56,859 nucleotides of DNA from Bacteroidales bacterium UBA6401 (GTDB taxonomy: Bacteria; Bacteroidota; Bacteroidia; Bacteroidales; UBA932): contig DJPX01000031.1 of the NCBI GenBank assembly GCA_002438635.1, positions 1 through 56,859 on the forward strand, in the 5' to 3' direction. Positions 26,902 through 35,658 of the stretch are shown here, piece after piece. The first letter of the stretch is position 1, and each line of letters begins with the position of its first letter. The position numbers and the translations under genes are program-made. Below the pieces are notes generated by a model. That model was not told where the DNA came from and ran no database searches. It saw nothing but the letters and a program-made list of their open reading frames with translations.

Positions 26902-28271
26902 TGAAACGCATATTGGTTTTATTAGCATCGTTAACTGCAATTTCTGCGATGGCACAGACTCCAATAATAAAGACGACCTCCGGTGAAATAACCGGAGTCG
27001 TCGAAAACGGGGTCAATGTCTACAAAGGCATTCCCTATGCTGAGCCACCGGTTGGGGAATTACGCTGGAAAAAACCGCAGAAAGTAAAACACTGGAATGG
27101 AATTAGAGCCTGCGACAAATTCGGGCCAATATCACTTCAAGAAGGCTCTGCCGAAGGAAGTTTCTATTGGAAAGAGTTTTATCAAGGAGCTGCTCCCGCA
27201 CAAAGCGAAGACTGCCTATATCTAAATGTATGGACACCAGTTAACTCCATAGGGAAAAAACTTCCGGTAATGATGTGGATTCATGGTGGAGCGTTTATGA
27301 ACGGATATGGACACGAAATCGAATTCGGTGGAGAAGCATACGCTACCAAGAATGTAATACTCGTAACCATCAATTACCGACTAGGGATGTGCGGTTTTCT
27401 GTCTCATCCCCTGCTAGATGAAGAAAATAGCGGTAAAGGCTCCGGGAATTACGGGCTATTTGACCAAATAGCTGCACTGAAGTGGATCCATGAAAATATT
27501 TCCGCATTCGGTGGAGATCCCCAAAACATCACTATTTTTGGACAAAGTGCGGGTGCAGGAAGTGTACAAGCCCTTATCAGTTCACCACTTACGAAAGGTC
27601 TTGTCAGCAAAGCAATAATTCAAAGTGGAGGAGGTCTCGGTGGCATTATCACCACCACTCCTCTCAAAGAAGCTGAAGAAAAAGGGAAAGCCATGTGGGA
27701 TGCAAATGGTATCACGACACTAGAGCAAATGCGAGCATACCCAGCGACTGATTTCAATAAAGTACTAGGAAACTACATGAAGCAACAAAAAGCCTTCAAC
27801 GGGCTGCCATTCGGCCCATGCATAGATGGTACCTTATTGAAAGACAACACCGATAATGTTGCAAAAGAAGGGAAAGAGCTTAATATACCATATATGATAG
27901 GTTATGTCTCCGAAGATCTTGCGCCTGAAGTCATGAAGAAAGCAGCCACGGACTGGAGTCTTCTTCTTGAAAAACAAGGACGACATCCTGCGTATGTGTA
28001 TTGCTTCAGCCGAGATCTTCCTGGTGAAGATACCATTCAGTCCAACGGGTTCTCCTCTATGAAAGGAGCATTTCACTCCTCTGAACTATGGTATATGTTC
28101 GGAACACTTAGTCGTTGTTGGAGGCCAATGGAGAAGCACGACTACGAATTAAGTGGGAAAATGGTTACTTACTGGACCAATTTCGCAAAAACCGGTAATC
28201 CAAACGGAGATGGTCTTCCAGAATGGAAACCTTATACCCAAGAAAACAATTTTATAATAGAACTAAAATAA
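26898..28271 (+). CDS. Type B carboxylesterase (CE10-like)
   Basis: 457 residues with a signal peptide (AISAMAQ), so probably periplasmic. The alpha/beta hydrolase is marked by GIPYAEPPVGELRWKKP, SEDCLYLNVWTP, an oxyanion-hole HGGAFMNGYG, nucleophile Ser near 217 in FGQSAGAGS, and a candidate catalytic His near 392 in AFHSSELWYMF. It is shorter than many members (about 500 residues or more), with a compact region between the GYVSED motif and the His motif. It would remove acyl groups from decorated glycans. The start overlaps the previous gene (ATGA). Confidence 0.92.
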   Translation: MMKRILVLLASLTAISAMAQTPIIKTTSGEITGVVENGVNVYKGIPYAEPPVGELRWKKPQKVKHWNGIRACDKFGPISLQEGSAEGSFYWKEFYQGAAPAQSEDCLYLNVWTPVNSIGKKLPVMMWIHGGAFMNGYGHEIEFGGEAYATKNVILVTINYRLGMCGFLSHPLLDEENSGKGSGNYGLFDQIAALKWIHENISAFGGDPQNITIFGQSAGAGSVQALISSPLTKGLVSKAIIQSGGGLGGIITTTPLKEAEEKGKAMWDANGITTLEQMRAYPATDFNKVLGNYMKQQKAFNGLPFGPCIDGTLLKDNTDNVAKEGKELNIPYMIGYVSEDLAPEVMKKAATDWSLLLEKQGRHPAYVYCFSRDLPGEDTIQSNGFSSMKGAFHSSELWYMFGTLSRCWRPMEKHDYELSGKMVTYWTNFAKTGNPNGDGLPEWKPYTQENNFIIELK

Positions 28272-28282
28272 ACAAACTTATT

Positions 28283-29479
28283 ATGTTAAAGAAAATTATA
28301 ACTATCGCAGCATCTTTTGTGCTAGCTACAACAACTTTTGCGCAACAAGCGCTGTGGGGTGGGTCTCAGATAATCTCCCCTGAAGTTAATCCAGACAACA
28401 CCGTAACTTTTCGATTTGCTGCCCCTAAAGCAGTTAAAGTGCAGGTAACGGGAGACTTCCTACCTACACAAAAAATTGACACTCCTTATGGCGTGTTCGA
28501 CGGCCCAGGAGTAGCAGACCTTAAAGAAGGAGAAAACGGAATTTGGGAATACACTTCCGAAGTGCTTAACCCTGAGTTATATAGCTACTCATTCATAGTA
28601 GATGGACTAAGAGTAAAAGATCCGTCCAATGTCTATATGATAAGAGATGTCAATTCCGTAACCAACATATTCATAATTAAAGGAGGAGTAGGCGATCTGT
28701 ATAGCGTGCAAGAAGTTCCTCACGGAACAGTATCCAAAGTATGGTATGACAGCCCTACACTTGGAATGAAACGCAGAATGACGGTTTACACTCCATCCGG
28801 CTACGAAGACAATGCATCTAAAAGATATCCTGTATTCTACCTGCTTCACGGTATGGGCGGTGATGAAGAAGCCTGGATGGACCTTGGAAGAGCATCACAG
28901 ATACTGGACAACCTGATTGCTGAAGGTAAAGCCGAACCGATGATCGTGGTCATGACTAATGGAAACGCATCACAAGAAGCCGCTCCGGGAGAATCTGCAC
29001 TTGGCCTGGTTCAACCTAACATGCAACTTCCTAAGACTATGAATGGAGAATTTGAAGCATCGTTCCCAGACGTAATAAAATATGTGGATAGCCACTATCG
29101 CACTATAAGAAAGAAGTCTAGTCGCGCAATCGCCGGACTATCTATGGGAGGATTCCATTCATTACACATTTCTAAACAGAACCCTGATACTTTCGGATAC
29201 GTAGGATTATTCTCTGCTGCAATACTACCTCGCGATGGCGCTGATTCTCCTATTTATCAAGATTTTGACAAGAAACTCGCTATACAATTTGCAAAAAAAC
29301 CTATTCTCTATTGGATAGGTATCGGAAAAACAGATTTCCTTTATGATGCCAATACTGAGTTCCGTAAAAAATTGGACGATGCAGGATACAAATACACCTA
29401 CTTTGAAAGCGAAGGTGGCCATATTTGGAAAAACTGGAGAATATATTTAAGCGAATTTGTTCCTCAATTATTTAAATAA
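28283..29479 (+). CDS. CE1-type esterase with N-terminal E-set domain
   Basis: 398 residues from the ATG at 28283, the start that gives a signal peptide (ATTTFAQ). An N-terminal immunoglobulin-like E-set/CBM48-like domain at about 30-130 precedes an esterase D/feruloyl-esterase fold. That fold has YPVFYLLHGMGGDEEAW, nucleophile Ser near 287 in AGLSMGGFHS, and a C-terminal His near 380 in EGGHIWKNWR. This layout is frequent in hemicellulose loci as feruloyl or acetyl esterases. It follows the carboxylesterase by 11 bases and precedes the GH3 gene by one base. The exact ester is not predictable. Confidence 0.9.
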   Translation: MLKKIITIAASFVLATTTFAQQALWGGSQIISPEVNPDNTVTFRFAAPKAVKVQVTGDFLPTQKIDTPYGVFDGPGVADLKEGENGIWEYTSEVLNPELYSYSFIVDGLRVKDPSNVYMIRDVNSVTNIFIIKGGVGDLYSVQEVPHGTVSKVWYDSPTLGMKRRMTVYTPSGYEDNASKRYPVFYLLHGMGGDEEAWMDLGRASQILDNLIAEGKAEPMIVVMTNGNASQEAAPGESALGLVQPNMQLPKTMNGEFEASFPDVIKYVDSHYRTIRKKSSRAIAGLSMGGFHSLHISKQNPDTFGYVGLFSAAILPRDGADSPIYQDFDKKLAIQFAKKPILYWIGIGKTDFLYDANTEFRKKLDDAGYKYTYFESEGGHIWKNWRIYLSEFVPQLFK

Positions 29480-29480
29480 C

Positions 29481-31829
29481 ATGAAACATAAAACCATTAT
29501 ATTCACTTTGTTTGCAAGTGCACTCACTATGGCTTGCTCGACTAAAACGCCTCAACTGGGAAAGACATCCATCGATAAGGTTATCGCTGCTATGACCCAA
29601 GAGGAAAAGGTACACCTACTCATAGGTACCGGTATGGAAGGATTCTCTTCTGGTGACAGTGCGGTGGTCGGTGCCACAAAAAAACTCGTTCCCGGAGCTG
29701 CTGGAACCACCTACCCCATACCTAGACTAGGAATACCATCCGTAGTTTTAGCTGACGGACCCGCAGGACTAAGAATAAGCCCAATTCGAGAAGGTGACGC
29801 CAACACATATTATTGTACACACTTCCCTATCGGAACACTATTGGCCTCCACATGGGATACGGAACTTGTTGAAAGTGTCGGGAAAGCCATCGGAAACGAG
29901 GTTCTCGAATATGGAGTTGACGTCCTCTTGGCACCTGCCCAAAACATACACAGAAACCCTCTATGTGGTAGGAACTTCGAATACTACTCTGAGGATCCTC
30001 TAGTTTCAGGTAAAATTGCTGCATCTTACGTAAAAGGAGTACAAAGTAACGGAGTTGGCACATCAATCAAGCACTTCGCCGTTAACAACCAAGAAAGTAA
30101 TCGAATGAACAACGATGCTCATCTTTCACAGAGAGCGCTAAGGGAAATATACCTGAAAGGATTCGAAATCACCGTTAAAGAAAGTCAACCTTGGACTGTA
30201 ATGTCATCGTATAACAAAGTAAATGGTACATACACATCACAAAGTCACGAATTATTGACTTCAATTTTGCGCGATGAATGGGGATTCAAAGGTATGGTGA
30301 TGACTGACTGGTTCGGAGGAAAAGACCCTGTTGCTCAAATGGTTGCAGGAAATGATATGCTTCAGCCAGGTCTTGACAAACAATACAATGCCATAATCGA
30401 AGCTCTAAACTCTGGTAAGTTAAGCCAGGATGTTATCGATCTGAATGTTAAAAGAGTGTTGGAAATGATCGTTAAAACACCTCGTTTCAAAGGGTACCAG
30501 TACTCTAACAAGCCAGATCTTAAGAGCCACGCCCAAGTTACCAGACAATCAGCAACTGAGGGTATGGTGCTCCTTAAAAACGACAATTCAGCGCTTCCAT
30601 TCACAAAGGAACTCTCTAAAATAGCTCTCTATGGCTGCACCTCGTACGATTTTATAGCTGGAGGAACGGGGTCAGGTAATGTAAATCGCGCATATACCGT
30701 TTCCCTTATCGAAGGGCTAGAGAATGCCGGTTATACTGTAGATAATACACTTAAAACAAAGTATACAAAGCACATAGACGATGTTCATAAGGCACACCAA
30801 CAGGCGATAAAAGGAAACCCTATAGCAGCCTTTATGCCAGCGCCAAGACCTTCTGAAATCCTACCTACTAAAAAAGAGCTTGAGGCCAATGCCCGTAATT
30901 CTGATATAGCTGTAATAACCATTGGCAGAATGTCAGGAGAATTCCTCGATAGAACCGCATCTGATTTCGAACTAAACGCCGAAGAAAAAGCTTTAATCAG
31001 CAGAGTCTGCACCGCATTCCATGCAGCAGGTAAGAAGGCTGTCGTAATCCTTAACATAGGTGGCGTTATCGAAACCGCCTCTTGGAAAGACCAACCGGAT
31101 GCAATACTTTGCGCATGGCAAGCAGGCCAAGAAGGTGGAAATAGCGTAACCGACATCCTAAGCGGGAAAACCTCACCTTCCGGGAAACTTACCATGACAT
31201 TCCCTATTAAATTCCAAGATGCAGCCTCATCTGCAAACTTCCCACTTGATGGAGCCAAGAGCAGTATGGACTTCGCAAATATGAAGGAAGGTGATGGAAC
31301 CAAAAAGAACTGGGATTATACCGACTATGACGAAGATATATTTGTAGGTTACAGATACTTCGATAGCTTCGGAAAGGATGTTTCATATCCATTCGGCTAT
31401 GGTCTCTCTTATACCACATTCAAATATGACAATGCTCGCGTTAGTTATGATAATAAAACATATACCGTGAGTGTCGATATCTGCAATGTCGGAAATACTG
31501 ATGGACGCGAAGTGGTTGAACTCTATCTTTCTTCTCCTGATAGCAAAAAAACCGATAAGCCGGAAAAAGAACTCAAAGCATTTGCAAAAACGCCTCTTCT
31601 AAAAGCAGGTCAGACATGTACGGTAAACCTGATCGTTCCAGAAGAAAGCCTTGCCTCATTTGACACAGCTTCGTCATCGTGGAAAATCGGTAAAGAGCCT
31701 GTCAATTTCCTAATTGGTGCTTCGTCAAGGGACATCCGTGCATCACTGAAAATAGAGCCAAAAGCCCACACGCGTATGGTAGGTGACTACTTAAAACCTA
31801 ATACTCAATTGGATATTCTTACTAGATAA
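29481..31829 (+). CDS. Glycoside hydrolase family 3 (beta-glucosidase/xylosidase type)
   Basis: 782 residues from the ATG at 29481, with lipobox LTMACS, so lipid-anchored. The GH3 N-terminal barrel has LADGPAGLR, GTSIKHFAVNNQE and the nucleophile Asp near 276 in MVMTDWFGG. The GH3 C-terminal domain follows, with TEGMVLLKND, then a Fn3-like domain (GREVVELYLSSP). It cleaves single sugars from non-reducing ends. GH3 activity could be beta-glucosidase, beta-xylosidase or another exo-activity. It is the last gene of the operon, followed by a terminator. Confidence 0.95.
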   Translation: MKHKTIIFTLFASALTMACSTKTPQLGKTSIDKVIAAMTQEEKVHLLIGTGMEGFSSGDSAVVGATKKLVPGAAGTTYPIPRLGIPSVVLADGPAGLRISPIREGDANTYYCTHFPIGTLLASTWDTELVESVGKAIGNEVLEYGVDVLLAPAQNIHRNPLCGRNFEYYSEDPLVSGKIAASYVKGVQSNGVGTSIKHFAVNNQESNRMNNDAHLSQRALREIYLKGFEITVKESQPWTVMSSYNKVNGTYTSQSHELLTSILRDEWGFKGMVMTDWFGGKDPVAQMVAGNDMLQPGLDKQYNAIIEALNSGKLSQDVIDLNVKRVLEMIVKTPRFKGYQYSNKPDLKSHAQVTRQSATEGMVLLKNDNSALPFTKELSKIALYGCTSYDFIAGGTGSGNVNRAYTVSLIEGLENAGYTVDNTLKTKYTKHIDDVHKAHQQAIKGNPIAAFMPAPRPSEILPTKKELEANARNSDIAVITIGRMSGEFLDRTASDFELNAEEKALISRVCTAFHAAGKKAVVILNIGGVIETASWKDQPDAILCAWQAGQEGGNSVTDILSGKTSPSGKLTMTFPIKFQDAASSANFPLDGAKSSMDFANMKEGDGTKKNWDYTDYDEDIFVGYRYFDSFGKDVSYPFGYGLSYTTFKYDNARVSYDNKTYTVSVDICNVGNTDGREVVELYLSSPDSKKTDKPEKELKAFAKTPLLKAGQTCTVNLIVPEESLASFDTASSSWKIGKEPVNFLIGASSRDIRASLKIEPKAHTRMVGDYLKPNTQLDILTR

Positions 31830-31853
31830 GATTAAAATACTATAACAAAAATG

Positions 31854-31886
31854 GAGGCTACCTCAAATGAGATAGCCTCTATTTTT
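31854..31886 (+). terminator. Intrinsic terminator of the susC operon
   Basis: A GAGGCTA/TAGCCTC 7-bp stem (31854-31860 with 31873-31879) is extended by CTC/GAG inside and followed by TATTTTT. It also lies just past the 3' end of the convergent tRNA-Leu. Confidence 0.8.
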
Positions 31887-31887
31887 G

Positions 31888-31969
31888 TGCGGGCGAAGGG
31901 AGTCGAACCCATACACCTCACGGCACTAGATCCTAAGTCTAGCTTGTCTACCAATTTCAACACGCCCGC
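31888..31969 (-). tRNA. tRNA-Leu(UAG)
   Basis: 82 nucleotides. The acceptor stem pairs GCGGGCG with CGCCCGC, the discriminator is A, and the D-arm has AAATTGGTAGACA. The anticodon stem-loop CTAGA-CTTAGGA-TCTAG carries UAG. A long variable arm (GTGCCGTGAGGTGTAT) and T-loop GTTCGACTC are present. CCA is not encoded. Confidence 0.95.
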
Positions 31970-32113
31970 CTCTAGAAAGACAAACTGCTTTAATGTTTCT
32001 AAAAGCAGCTCACCCTACTATATTTCAAATCGCATATCCGCACGAGTATAATGCACAAGGATATATCAGTGCGAATATACGACTATTCCATTAATTTTCC
32101 AAAAAAGTGCAGA

Positions 32114-33739
32114 CTATAACCCGATTTTTTTAAAAAAATCGTTACCCTTATCATCTACAAGGATAAATGCCGGGAAATCTACTACCCTTATTTTCCATAT
32201 AGCCTCCATCCCCAATTCCGGGTATTCCACACATTCTATACTCTTTATATTATTCTGGGCCAATATTGCAGCCGGGCCACCGATAGAGCCAAGGTAAAAA
32301 CCACCATGCTTCTTACAAGCATCTGTAACAGCTTGGCTACGATTACCTTTTGCAAGCATTACAAGAGATCCACCATGCGACTGGAATTCATCTACATAAG
32401 GATCCATACGCCCCGCCGTGGTAGGTCCAAGAGAGCCACAAGGCATCCCAACAGGCGTCTTGGCCGGTCCGGCATAATAGATAGGGTGATCTTTAAAATA
32501 TTCCGGCATAGGCTCTCCCGCATCCAAACGTGCTTTAATCTTAGCGTGAGCAATATCCCTGGCTACTATAATAGTTCCGTTAAGGCTTAATCGAGTGCTG
32601 ACAGGATACTTGGTAAGCTCTTTAAGAATACCACTCATCGGCTGATCCAAATCTATTTTCACGGCATCTCCCTCTCCGGCATTACGAAGATTCTCTGGGA
32701 TGAGTTCGTATGGCTTATCATCCAATTTCTCTATCCAGATGCCATCGAAATTAATTTTGGTCTTAATATTTCTGTCGGCAGAACAACTTACACCTAAACC
32801 AATAGGACAACTTGCACCATGGCGTGGAAGCCTTACCACTCTTACATCGTGAGCAAAGTACTTGCCCCCGAACTGGGCTCCGAGCCCTATTTTCTGCGCT
32901 TCCTTCAAAAGGGTTGCCTCCAAATCTATATCTCTGAACGCACGGCCGGTTTCATCTCCTGAGGTAGGAAGCGAATCATAGTAATGGGTGGAGGCCAATT
33001 TGACCGTCAATAAATTTCTTTCGGCTGATGTGCCACCTATCACAAATGCTATATGATATGGTGGACAGGCGGCAGTACCTAAAGAACGCATCTTTTCTAC
33101 AAGGAAAGGCACCAAAGTACCTGGATTTTGAATACGTGCCTTCGTCTCCTGATAAAGATAAGTCTTGTTAGCTGAACCACCTCCCTTTGTTATGCAAAGG
33201 AAACGATATTCCTTGCCTTCCGTGGACTCAATGTCGATCTGAGCAGGCAAATTACATTTAGTATTTACCTCATTATACATATCGAGCGGTGCATTCTGGG
33301 AGTATCTCAAATTCTCTTCAGTGTATGTCTTAAAGACGCCTAATGAAAGCGCCTGCTCATCACAGAAGCCTGTCCATACACTCTGGCCCTTTTCACCATG
33401 TATAATAGCCGTACCCGTATCCTGGCATAAAGGAAGCTTACCTTTGCAGGCCACCTCGGCGTTACGAAGGAAAGTAAGTGCCACATATTTATCGTTTTCT
33501 GAAGCTTCAGGGTCACTTAATATCTTAGCCACCTGCTCATTATGGGAGCGACGAAGCATAAAACTAACATCCCTGAAAGCAGTATTAGCCATAATAGTCA
33601 AAGCCTCGGGACTCACTTTTAAAATTTTATGACCTTCAAATTCCCCTTCGCTCACGAGCATCTCCGAGCCAGGAATTTTATAATACTCCGTCCGGTCTTC
33701 GCCGAGTTGAAACATAGGAGCATACTTAAATTCTACCAT
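32114..33739 (-). CDS. Fumarate hydratase class I
   Basis: 541 residues, the usual length of the single-chain iron-sulfur class. Three conserved cysteines for the [4Fe-4S] cluster are visible: C105 in LPLCQDTGT, one in GTAACPPYH and one in LGVSCSADRN. The beta domain follows, with AGPAKTPVGMPCGSLGPTTAGRMD and SKGNRSQAV-like MLAKGNRSQAV. It interconverts fumarate and malate in the cytoplasm, here probably in the reductive branch toward succinate typical of Bacteroidales. It lies 26 bases after prfB on the same strand and may be co-transcribed. The symbol is withheld because fumA/fumB naming is not resolvable. Confidence 0.95.
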   Translation of the reverse strand: MVEFKYAPMFQLGEDRTEYYKIPGSEMLVSEGEFEGHKILKVSPEALTIMANTAFRDVSFMLRRSHNEQVAKILSDPEASENDKYVALTFLRNAEVACKGKLPLCQDTGTAIIHGEKGQSVWTGFCDEQALSLGVFKTYTEENLRYSQNAPLDMYNEVNTKCNLPAQIDIESTEGKEYRFLCITKGGGSANKTYLYQETKARIQNPGTLVPFLVEKMRSLGTAACPPYHIAFVIGGTSAERNLLTVKLASTHYYDSLPTSGDETGRAFRDIDLEATLLKEAQKIGLGAQFGGKYFAHDVRVVRLPRHGASCPIGLGVSCSADRNIKTKINFDGIWIEKLDDKPYELIPENLRNAGEGDAVKIDLDQPMSGILKELTKYPVSTRLSLNGTIIVARDIAHAKIKARLDAGEPMPEYFKDHPIYYAGPAKTPVGMPCGSLGPTTAGRMDPYVDEFQSHGGSLVMLAKGNRSQAVTDACKKHGGFYLGSIGGPAAILAQNNIKSIECVEYPELGMEAIWKIRVVDFPAFILVDDKGNDFFKKIGL

Positions 33740-33765
33740 AAATCGAAATGTATTAATAATGATAT

Positions 33766-34842
33766 TTATACCTTTTTCATCAAATATTCTCTCATAAATG
33801 GATTTAAATCTCCATCCAATACGCCTTGAGTGTCTGCTGTTTCATATCCGGTACGCACATCCTTGACCATCTTATAAGGATGTAGAACGTATGAGCGAAT
33901 TTGAGAGCCCCACTCGATTTTTTTCTTTTGACCCTCAAGCTCAGCCTGCTTTTCACGACGCTTCTGAAGTTCTATATCATAAAGCCTCGATTTAAGGATA
34001 CGTAGTGCATTCTGCTTATTGTCCTGCTGGCTACGAGTCTCTGTATTCTCAACTGTTATACCCGTGGGAATATGCCTTACACGCACCCCGGTTTCAACTT
34101 TATTCACATTCTGCCCGCCGTGTCCCCCGGAGCGGAAGGTATCCCACTCGATATCAGAAGGATTAATCTCTATATTTATGCTATCATCGACTAAGGGATA
34201 CACGAATACAGAACTGAATGTAGTCTGGCGCTTTCCCTGTGCATTAAATGGTGAAATTCTTACAAGTCTATGAACTCCCGATTCGGACTTTAAGTAACCA
34301 TACGCATAATCTCCTTCAAATGAAATAGTTGCGCTTTTTATGCCTACCTCATCACCTTCCAGATTCTCGGTTATTGTCATTTTGTATCCGTTCCTCTCTC
34401 CCCACCTTAAATACATTCTCATCAACATAGCGGACCAATCATTGGCTTCCGTGCCACCGGCGCCTGAATTTATGGTAAGCACTGCCCCGAGATTATCACC
34501 TTCTTCACTAAGCATATTCTTAAGCTCTAACGCCTCAACACTTGAAAGAGCCCTAGTATATGCACTATCTAATTCGGCGGAATCCTCTTCCGAAGAAAAT
34601 TCCTGAAGGACATCCAAATCGTCAACTTCCCCCTTTGTCTTATCAAAAGAAGAAACCCACGACTTTACAGAATTTAAAGATTTCATAAAGGACTCAGCTT
34701 TTTTAGGATCATCCCAAAAACCTGGAGCCTGACTCTGGACCTCCTTTTCTTCAACTATTTTCCTCTTCTCAGCTATCTTTAGGCACTCTTCAAGAGCACC
34801 TATTCTCGAATGCAAATCTTTTATCTGTTCCGTAGTCGTCAT
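33766..34842 (-). CDS. prfB: Peptide chain release factor 2
   Basis: 358 residues from the ATG at 34842; a TTG three codons upstream is less likely. The stop-codon recognition tripeptide SPF is at 197-199 (LVRISPFNAQGKRQTTF), and the peptidyl-hydrolysis GGQ motif at 242-244 (GGHGGQNVNKV). RF2 reads UAA and UGA. The frame is continuous through the region (ECLKIAEKRK) where E. coli and many other prfB genes have an in-frame UGA and programmed +1 shift, so that autoregulation is absent here. The promoter is divergent from murI and almost leaderless. Confidence 0.96.
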   Translation of the reverse strand: MTTTEQIKDLHSRIGALEECLKIAEKRKIVEEKEVQSQAPGFWDDPKKAESFMKSLNSVKSWVSSFDKTKGEVDDLDVLQEFSSEEDSAELDSAYTRALSSVEALELKNMLSEEGDNLGAVLTINSGAGGTEANDWSAMLMRMYLRWGERNGYKMTITENLEGDEVGIKSATISFEGDYAYGYLKSESGVHRLVRISPFNAQGKRQTTFSSVFVYPLVDDSINIEINPSDIEWDTFRSGGHGGQNVNKVETGVRVRHIPTGITVENTETRSQQDNKQNALRILKSRLYDIELQKRREKQAELEGQKKKIEWGSQIRSYVLHPYKMVKDVRTGYETADTQGVLDGDLNPFMREYLMKKV

Positions 34843-34848
34843 ATCGCA

Positions 34849-34877
34849 CAAAATTAATAAAAATATCGGTATATTTG
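34849..34877. promoter_or_regulatory. Overlapping divergent promoters of prfB and murI
   Basis: Minus-strand TAATTTTG (34849-34856) lies six bases before the prfB ATG. Plus-strand TATATTTG (34870-34877) lies seven bases before the murI ATG. Only 13 bases separate the two -7 elements, so the polymerases would collide and both messages would be nearly leaderless. Confidence 0.55.
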
Positions 34878-34884
34878 TGTTCGT

Positions 34885-35658
34885 ATGGCTACTATTGGTA
34901 TCTTCGACTCCGGGAGCGGTGGATTAAGTGTCTTGAAGGAAATTTTACGCATTCTGCCAGGGGAAAATTACATATACTATTCAGATAACGCATTCTGCCC
35001 CTATGGTGGCAGAAGTAATGAATATATCATAGGTCGCAGTACCATCATAGTAAAAGAACTTCTGTCTAAAGGAGCACAGGCTATAGTAGTCGCGTGCAAT
35101 ACAGCCACAGGGGCAGCTATAAAAACACTACGAAGCGATTGGCCAGAAATACCATTCATAGGGATGGAGCCAGCAGTAAAGCCAGCGGTAGCTATAAGCA
35201 AAACAAAGGTGGTAGGCGTTTTGGCCACCGAAAGCACTCTTCACTCCCCAAAATACATTGAAACAAAACGACGATATTCCGAAGGTGTAAAGATAGTGGA
35301 GCACTGCGGAAAAGGATTCGTGGAACTAGTGGAAAAAGGGCAGACAAGTGGTCCAAATGCCGAAATGATTGTCAAAGAATCGCTAAAGCCTCTATTGGCT
35401 CAAGGCGCAGATACGATAGTCCTTGGATGTACGCATTACCCATTTCTTCTTCCAGTTTTGCAAAAGATCGCAGGAAATAATGTCCTGTTCATTGACCCGG
35501 CACCCGCTGTAGCAAAACATCTAAGAGAAGTACTTTCTCAAAAAGGAATTTCACTTGATAAAAAAGAAAAGCCACGAATAGAAATAGAAAGCAGCGGGTC
35601 CAGTGAAACTGCCCGCCGCCTGTTAAATGATATATTATTATCGCTGAATCTGTCCTAA
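34885..35658 (+). CDS. murI: Glutamate racemase
   Basis: 257 residues. The two catalytic cysteines are in context: C71 in VVACNTATG and C182 in VLGCTHYPF, with the Asp8-Ser9 motif FDSGSGGLSVL at the N-terminus and CPYGGR near 38. It makes D-glutamate for peptidoglycan in the cytoplasm. The ATG at 34885 follows a -7 element by seven bases. The 3' end overlaps the convergent DUF6515 gene by 21 bases. Confidence 0.96.
   Translation: MATIGIFDSGSGGLSVLKEILRILPGENYIYYSDNAFCPYGGRSNEYIIGRSTIIVKELLSKGAQAIVVACNTATGAAIKTLRSDWPEIPFIGMEPAVKPAVAISKTKVVGVLATESTLHSPKYIETKRRYSEGVKIVEHCGKGFVELVEKGQTSGPNAEMIVKESLKPLLAQGADTIVLGCTHYPFLLPVLQKIAGNNVLFIDPAPAVAKHLREVLSQKGISLDKKEKPRIEIESSGSSETARRLLNDILLSLNLS

Noticed and set aside
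31840..31970. tRNA-Leu as integration site of an island carrying the utilization locus
   Set aside because: No second copy of the tRNA 3' end was seen near 17-21 kb, and no integrase is present.
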